Below, in pieces: positions 60,652 through 64,000 of a stretch of DNA of 64,000 bases. The DNA comes from Gavia stellata (taxonomy: Eukaryota > Chordata > Aves > Gaviiformes > Gaviidae), in NCBI RefSeq assembly GCF_030936135.1, contig NW_026777143.1:38715-102714 (forward strand), written 5' to 3'. Under the pieces are notes generated by a model that searched no databases, had not been told where the DNA came from, and saw only the letters and a program-made list of their open reading frames with translations. The first letter of the stretch is position 1; every line of letters starts with the position of its first letter. The translations under genes were made by a program, and so were the position numbers.

Positions 60652-63527
60652 ATGGCGCACGGGGGGCTGCAGGTGCTGGGGCTGGCGCTGGCGCTGGCGG
60701 GGGTGGGGGGCGCTGGTGGCGGCCGCGCGGCGCTGCCGCAGTGGCAGGTGTCCTCCTTCGCCGGGGGACACCATCATCACGGCGGTGGTCACCTACCAGG
60801 GGCTGTGGATGAACTGCGCCAGCCAGAGCACCGGCATCCTCCAGTGCAAGAGCTTCGACTCCATCCTCGCCCTGCCCGGTGAGGGGGGGCCGGGGGGGCG
60901 GGGGGGGCGGGGGGGCACCCCCACCTCCGGTGCGAGAGCTTCGACTCCCTGCGCTGGGGCGGGGGGGGGGTGCAGGGCTGGGGGTGATGGGGGGGTGATG
61001 GGGGGCGGGGGGTCCCTGGGGGTGCAGCGGTGTGGGGGGGCTCAGCGATGGGGAGGGGGGAGGAAGTTGGGGACGGGGGGGTGTGGGTCACGACACCCGA
61101 GCTGGGGGGAACCCGGGCGTCCGGCAGCTGCCACAGCCGGGGGGGGGTCCTGCCACCCCCCCGCACCCCCAGACCTTGAGGGACCCCCTGACCCCCCCCC
61201 CGGCCCGGGGGGTCCCGACCGCCGGAGCTGAAGAACCGTCCGGGCTGGTGGGGGGAGGGGGCACCTCCCGGACACCTGGGGTCCTCGGGACGGGGGGGGG
61301 GCCCTGGGGCTGGGGGGGGAGCGCAGGGCGCCCCGACTCCCACCTCCCCACCGCAGGGGTCAGCGGGGTCACCCGGACACCCGGGTCCCCCGGGACGCCG
61401 GGGTTCTCCCAGACCCCCAAGAGGGGACCCAGGCTCCCGGCCTGGGGGGGCCAAAATCTGCCCCCCCACCCCCACAGGGGGCCCCGGGCGTGCGGGCCCT
61501 CCCGGCCCCCCCCGGGGGAACCCGGGCATCCGGGCGCTGCCTTCGGTTTCGCTGAAACTGCCATCCCGGGGGGGTTGGGAGCGGCCGTTGGGGCGCGGTG
61601 GGGTTCCCCCCCCCGTGGGGATGGGTGCAAAGTCCCTCCCCCACCCCACCCTGTGGGGCGCGGGGGGGGAACGCGGGCGTCCGGGTCACCCGGACGTGAC
61701 CTGTGCCCCCACCCCGGGGGAACCGGGCGTCCAGGGACCCCCGCTTCACCCCCCCGGCACCCCGGGGACCCCCCCGGTGTCCCCCGCTGCGCTGGCGGGG
61801 ACCCAAACCGCGGGGTGCCGGGGCGGTGCCCCACCCGTCCCTCCTGCCCATCCCCTGCCCCTCCCCTGAAAAGGCCGAAGTCTAAACCCGGTGACAGTCG
61901 GGGGGGGCCATAAACCCGTAACCCCACCCCGCCCCGACGTCTGGGTCCCCCCACCCCGCCCGGACACCTGGGTCCCCCCCCACCCGGTCACCGGGGTCGC
62001 CCCCACCCCGCCCGGACACCTGGGTCCCCCCCACCCGGTCACCGGGGTCCCCCCACCCGGACACCTGGGACCCCCCTGGGCTGAAGGGCAGCAGGATGGG
62101 GGGCAGGCGCTGGCGGGGCAAGGGGTGCCCTGCCCTCCCTGTGACCCCCGTGACCTCTCGGTGACCCCCCCCCCCCGTGACCCGCCCCCCCCCAGGGCAC
62201 CTGCAGGCGACGCGGGCGCTGATGGTGGTGGCGGGGGTGCTGGGGGTCCTGGCCCTGGCGGTGGCGGTGGCGGGGGATGAAGTGCACCCGCTGCGGGGGA
62301 GGGACGACCCCCCGGCGCAAGGCCGGCATCGCGGCTGCCGGCGGCGGCCTCTTCCTCCTGTCCGGTGAGCGGGACCCCCCGAGACCTCCCCCCCCCCATT
62401 TTGGGGTCCCCCCCGTTGGGGACACCATGTCCCCATTTTGGGGTCTCTGTGCCCTCTTGGGGACCCCACACCCCTGTTTCAGGGGTCTCTACCTGCTATC
62501 AGGGACCCCCCCAGCCCCACCGCCCCATTTTGGGGTGGGGGGGGGCTCGGGGGGGCTGACAGGGTGCTCCCCCCCCCAGGGCTGGCGGGGCTGATTGCCA
62601 GCTCCTGGTACGGCCACCGCGTCGTCACCAACTTCTACGACCCCATGGTCCCCGTCAACCTCAAGTGAGGGGGGGGCTCGGAGGGGGGGTGGCCGTGGGG
62701 GCAGGTCTGGGGGAGCTGTGGGGCTGGGAAGGGGCTCGGGGGGTTGTCTGGAGGGTTTGGTAGCTTGGGTTTGGGGGACTGTGTGGAGGGTTTGGGGGTG
62801 CAGTGGGGGGCTGTGGGGCTGGCGGGGGGCTGTAGGGAAGGGTTGCGGGTGTGTGGGCTGGGAGGAGGCTGTGGGGCAGGTCTGGGGGGGGCCGTGGGGA
62901 GGGTTTGGGGGGCTGTGGGGCTGGGAGGAGGCTGTGGGGCAGGTCTGGGGGGGCCATGGGGAGGGTTTGGGGGTGCAGGGGGGGCTGTGGGGCTGGGGAA
63001 GAGGTTTGGGGGGCCGTGGGGCTGGGAGGGGGCTGCGGGGCAGGTCTGGGGGGGCCGTGGGGCTGGGAGGGGGCTGTGGGGCAGGTCTGGGGGGGCCGTG
63101 GGGAGGGTTTGGGGGGCTGTGGGGCTGGGAGGAGGCTGTGGGTCAGGTCTGGGGGGGCCGTGGGGCTGGGAGGGGGCTGCGGGGCGGGTCTGGGGGGCCG
63201 TGGGGAGGGTTTGGGGGCCGTGGGGCTGGGAGGAGGCTGTGGGTCAGGTCTGGGGGGGCCGTGGGGATGGGAGGGGGCTGTGGGGAAGGTCTGGGGGGGC
63301 TGTGGGTCAGGTCTGGGGGGGCCGTGGGGATGGGAGGGGGCTGCGGGGTGGGTCTGGGGGGCCGTGGGGAGGGTTTGGGGGTCCCTCACCCCCGTGCCCC
63401 CCCCAGGTACGAGTTCGGCCCCGCCATCTTCGTGGCCTGGGCGGGGGAGGGCGGGGGGCACGGCCGGGCCTACCCCCGCAGCAAGGCCCCCGGCCCCCGG
63501 CCCCCCAGCAGCCGCGAGTACGTCTGA
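60652..63527 (+). CDS. CLDN7: CLDN7, claudin-7-like tight-junction protein
   Basis: Claudins are four-span tight-junction proteins. Four exons: [10 protein letters not shown]..., the first loop with the claudin signature ([17 protein letters not shown]), [20 protein letters not shown] (span 2), MKCTRCGG, span 3, [33 protein letters not shown] and the PDZ ligand REYV-stop. [15 protein letters not shown] and YEFGPAIF point to claudin-7. Surplus G bases break the frame in exon 1 (AG|DTIITAV, near 60765) and before MKCTRC (62273-62277). An alternative frame in span 1 reads GWGALV, the usual claudin pattern, so another indel pair is likely there. The fourth membrane span, normally after FxxWAG, is missing from exon 4 although the frame stays open. 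In human the gene is on 17p13. Confidence 0.88.
60900..62190. other. CLDN7 intron 1
   Basis: GC-rich intron of about 1.3 kb. It holds a short second copy of exon-1 sequence at 60930-60950 (gtgcgagagcttcgactccct, compare 60844-60863) and, from 61920 to 62080, a repeat of 'cacctgggtccccccca' type. No other exon recognised. Confidence 0.5.
62690..63395. repeat. Satellite in CLDN7 intron 3, about 57-bp theme
   Basis: Units of 'gtggggctgggaggaggctg' and 'tggggcaggtctgggggggc' with 'gtggggagggtttggggg'; about twelve copies up to the exon-4 acceptor. Confidence 0.9.
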
Positions 63528-63734
63528 GGGGGCCCCGCGCTGGGCCCCCCCGCGCAGTTTGGGGACCCCCCCGCGCGGTTTGGGGGCCCCCCCGCGGGGC
63601 GCTCCCTCAGGCCTGGACGGGGCGGGGGGGGGCCCCGCTGTAGGGTGTGCCCCCCCAGCCGGTGTTGGGGACCCCCAAGTTTTGGGGTACCCCCCCGGGG
63701 TCTCCACGGGCTTTTCGCGAGCGGTTTTGTACGA

Positions 63735-63740
63735 AATAAA
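63735..63740 (+). terminator. CLDN7: CLDN7 polyadenylation signal
   Basis: AATAAA about 210 bp after the CLDN7 stop, followed by a GT/T-rich stretch typical of the downstream element. Confidence 0.9.
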
Positions 63741-63782
63741 GTTTTTTGTGTGTTTTAACTCTGTTCGGGCCGAGTTTGGCTC

Positions 63783-63785
<3 letters not shown>

Positions 63786-63815
<30 letters not shown>
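63786..63815. repeat. Poly-C run of 30
   Basis: Thirty consecutive C between the CLDN7 3' end and the next promoter; the opposite strand is G30. Such a run is prone to i-motif/G-quadruplex formation and to length error. Confidence 0.95.
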
Positions 63816-63816
<1 letters not shown>

Positions 63817-63853
63817 AAGGACCACTCCCCCAACGCGCCCACCCTGCCCGTCC

Positions 63854-63962
63854 AAGATGGCGGCGCCCATTGCCGTACGGCGGCGTCATCGGGAGGCGCC
63901 CGTCCGGACGTGGCGGCGCCCGTTGCCGTACGGTGGCGTCATCGGGAGGCGCCGGGACGGCG
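63854..63962 (+). promoter_or_regulatory. Duplicated promoter with YY1 site at the right edge
   Basis: Two tandem copies with a 53-bp period (from 63858 and from 63911), sharing tggcggcgccc, gttgccgtacgg or close variants, gcgtcatcgggaggcgcc. A YY1 site AAGATGGCGGC lies at 63854-63864. The second copy ends 9-10 bp before the candidate start codon. Confidence 0.7.
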
Positions 63963-64000
63963 ATGCTGGAAGCGCTGGTGGCGGGCGGCGCGGAGGGGCA
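63963..64000 (+). CDS. Start of a further gene, possibly ELP5 (partial)
   Basis: ATG in a good context (ggcgATGc) opens MLEALVAGGAEG and runs off the window. Human ELP5, the neighbour of CLDN7 on 17p13, begins with a similar Met-Leu-acidic-x-Leu-x-Ala pattern. However, in human the two are tail to tail, whereas here both would be on the plus strand. Twelve codons are too few to decide, so no symbol is assigned. Confidence 0.4.
   Translation, partial: MLEALVAGGAEG

Overview
The window looks like a gene-dense vertebrate segment, most likely from a bird microchromosome of the very small, GC-rich 'dot' class. The GC content is extreme, introns are mostly 80-600 bp, nearly every longer intron is filled with G- or C-rich minisatellite, no interspersed transposon was recognised, and the genes are single-copy metazoan genes with GT-AG introns. 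The species cannot be named from the sequence; a non-avian reptile is less likely but not excluded.

Layout, left to right: 1-2900 is GC/CpG-rich sequence, an E-box-rich probable promoter and a 70-bp minisatellite. STAG3 (+, 3140-12376) meets AP4M1 (-, 12612-15911) tail to tail. AP4M1 shares a bidirectional promoter with MCM7 (+, 17225-22720), and one MCM7 intron carries a miR-93-like hairpin. COPS6 (-, 23202-27416) is tail to tail with MCM7. SNAPC2 (-, 28032-29880) and PELP1 (-, 30144-40245) follow; PELP1 is head to head with ARRB2 (+, 40707-45892). Then come MED11 (+, 46624-47481), CXCL16 (-, 47893-49637), ZMYND15 (+, 51374-59383) and CLDN7 (+, 60652-63527). At the right edge a duplicated promoter leads into the first codons of another gene, possibly ELP5.

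From what I know of the human map, STAG3/AP4M1/MCM7/COPS6 are at 7q22, SNAPC2 at 19p13, and PELP1/ARRB2/MED11/CXCL16/ZMYND15 plus CLDN7 at 17p13. The window therefore joins three human blocks. The genes do not form one pathway. Two are germ-line genes (STAG3 in meiotic cohesin, ZMYND15 in spermatids), most others are housekeeping (replication helicase, COP9 signalosome, adaptor complex, Mediator, snRNA transcription, ribosome biogenesis), and CXCL16 and ARRB2 belong to chemokine and receptor signalling.

STAG3, AP4M1, MCM7, COPS6 and MED11 assemble cleanly from exon to exon. SNAPC2, PELP1, ARRB2, CXCL16, ZMYND15 and CLDN7 each need one or more single-base corrections, nearly all in G/C homopolymers and mostly one base too many, which points to sequence error rather than gene death. 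The most interesting non-coding signals are the miR-93-like hairpin, a periodic CCAAT/ATTGG array inside PELP1, an IRF-type GAAAC array upstream of CXCL16, a cluster of seven perfect CRE palindromes upstream of ZMYND15, and repeated copying of ZMYND15 exon edges into the adjoining satellites. Exon boundaries were read by eye and may be off by a base or two; gene starts and stops are firmer.
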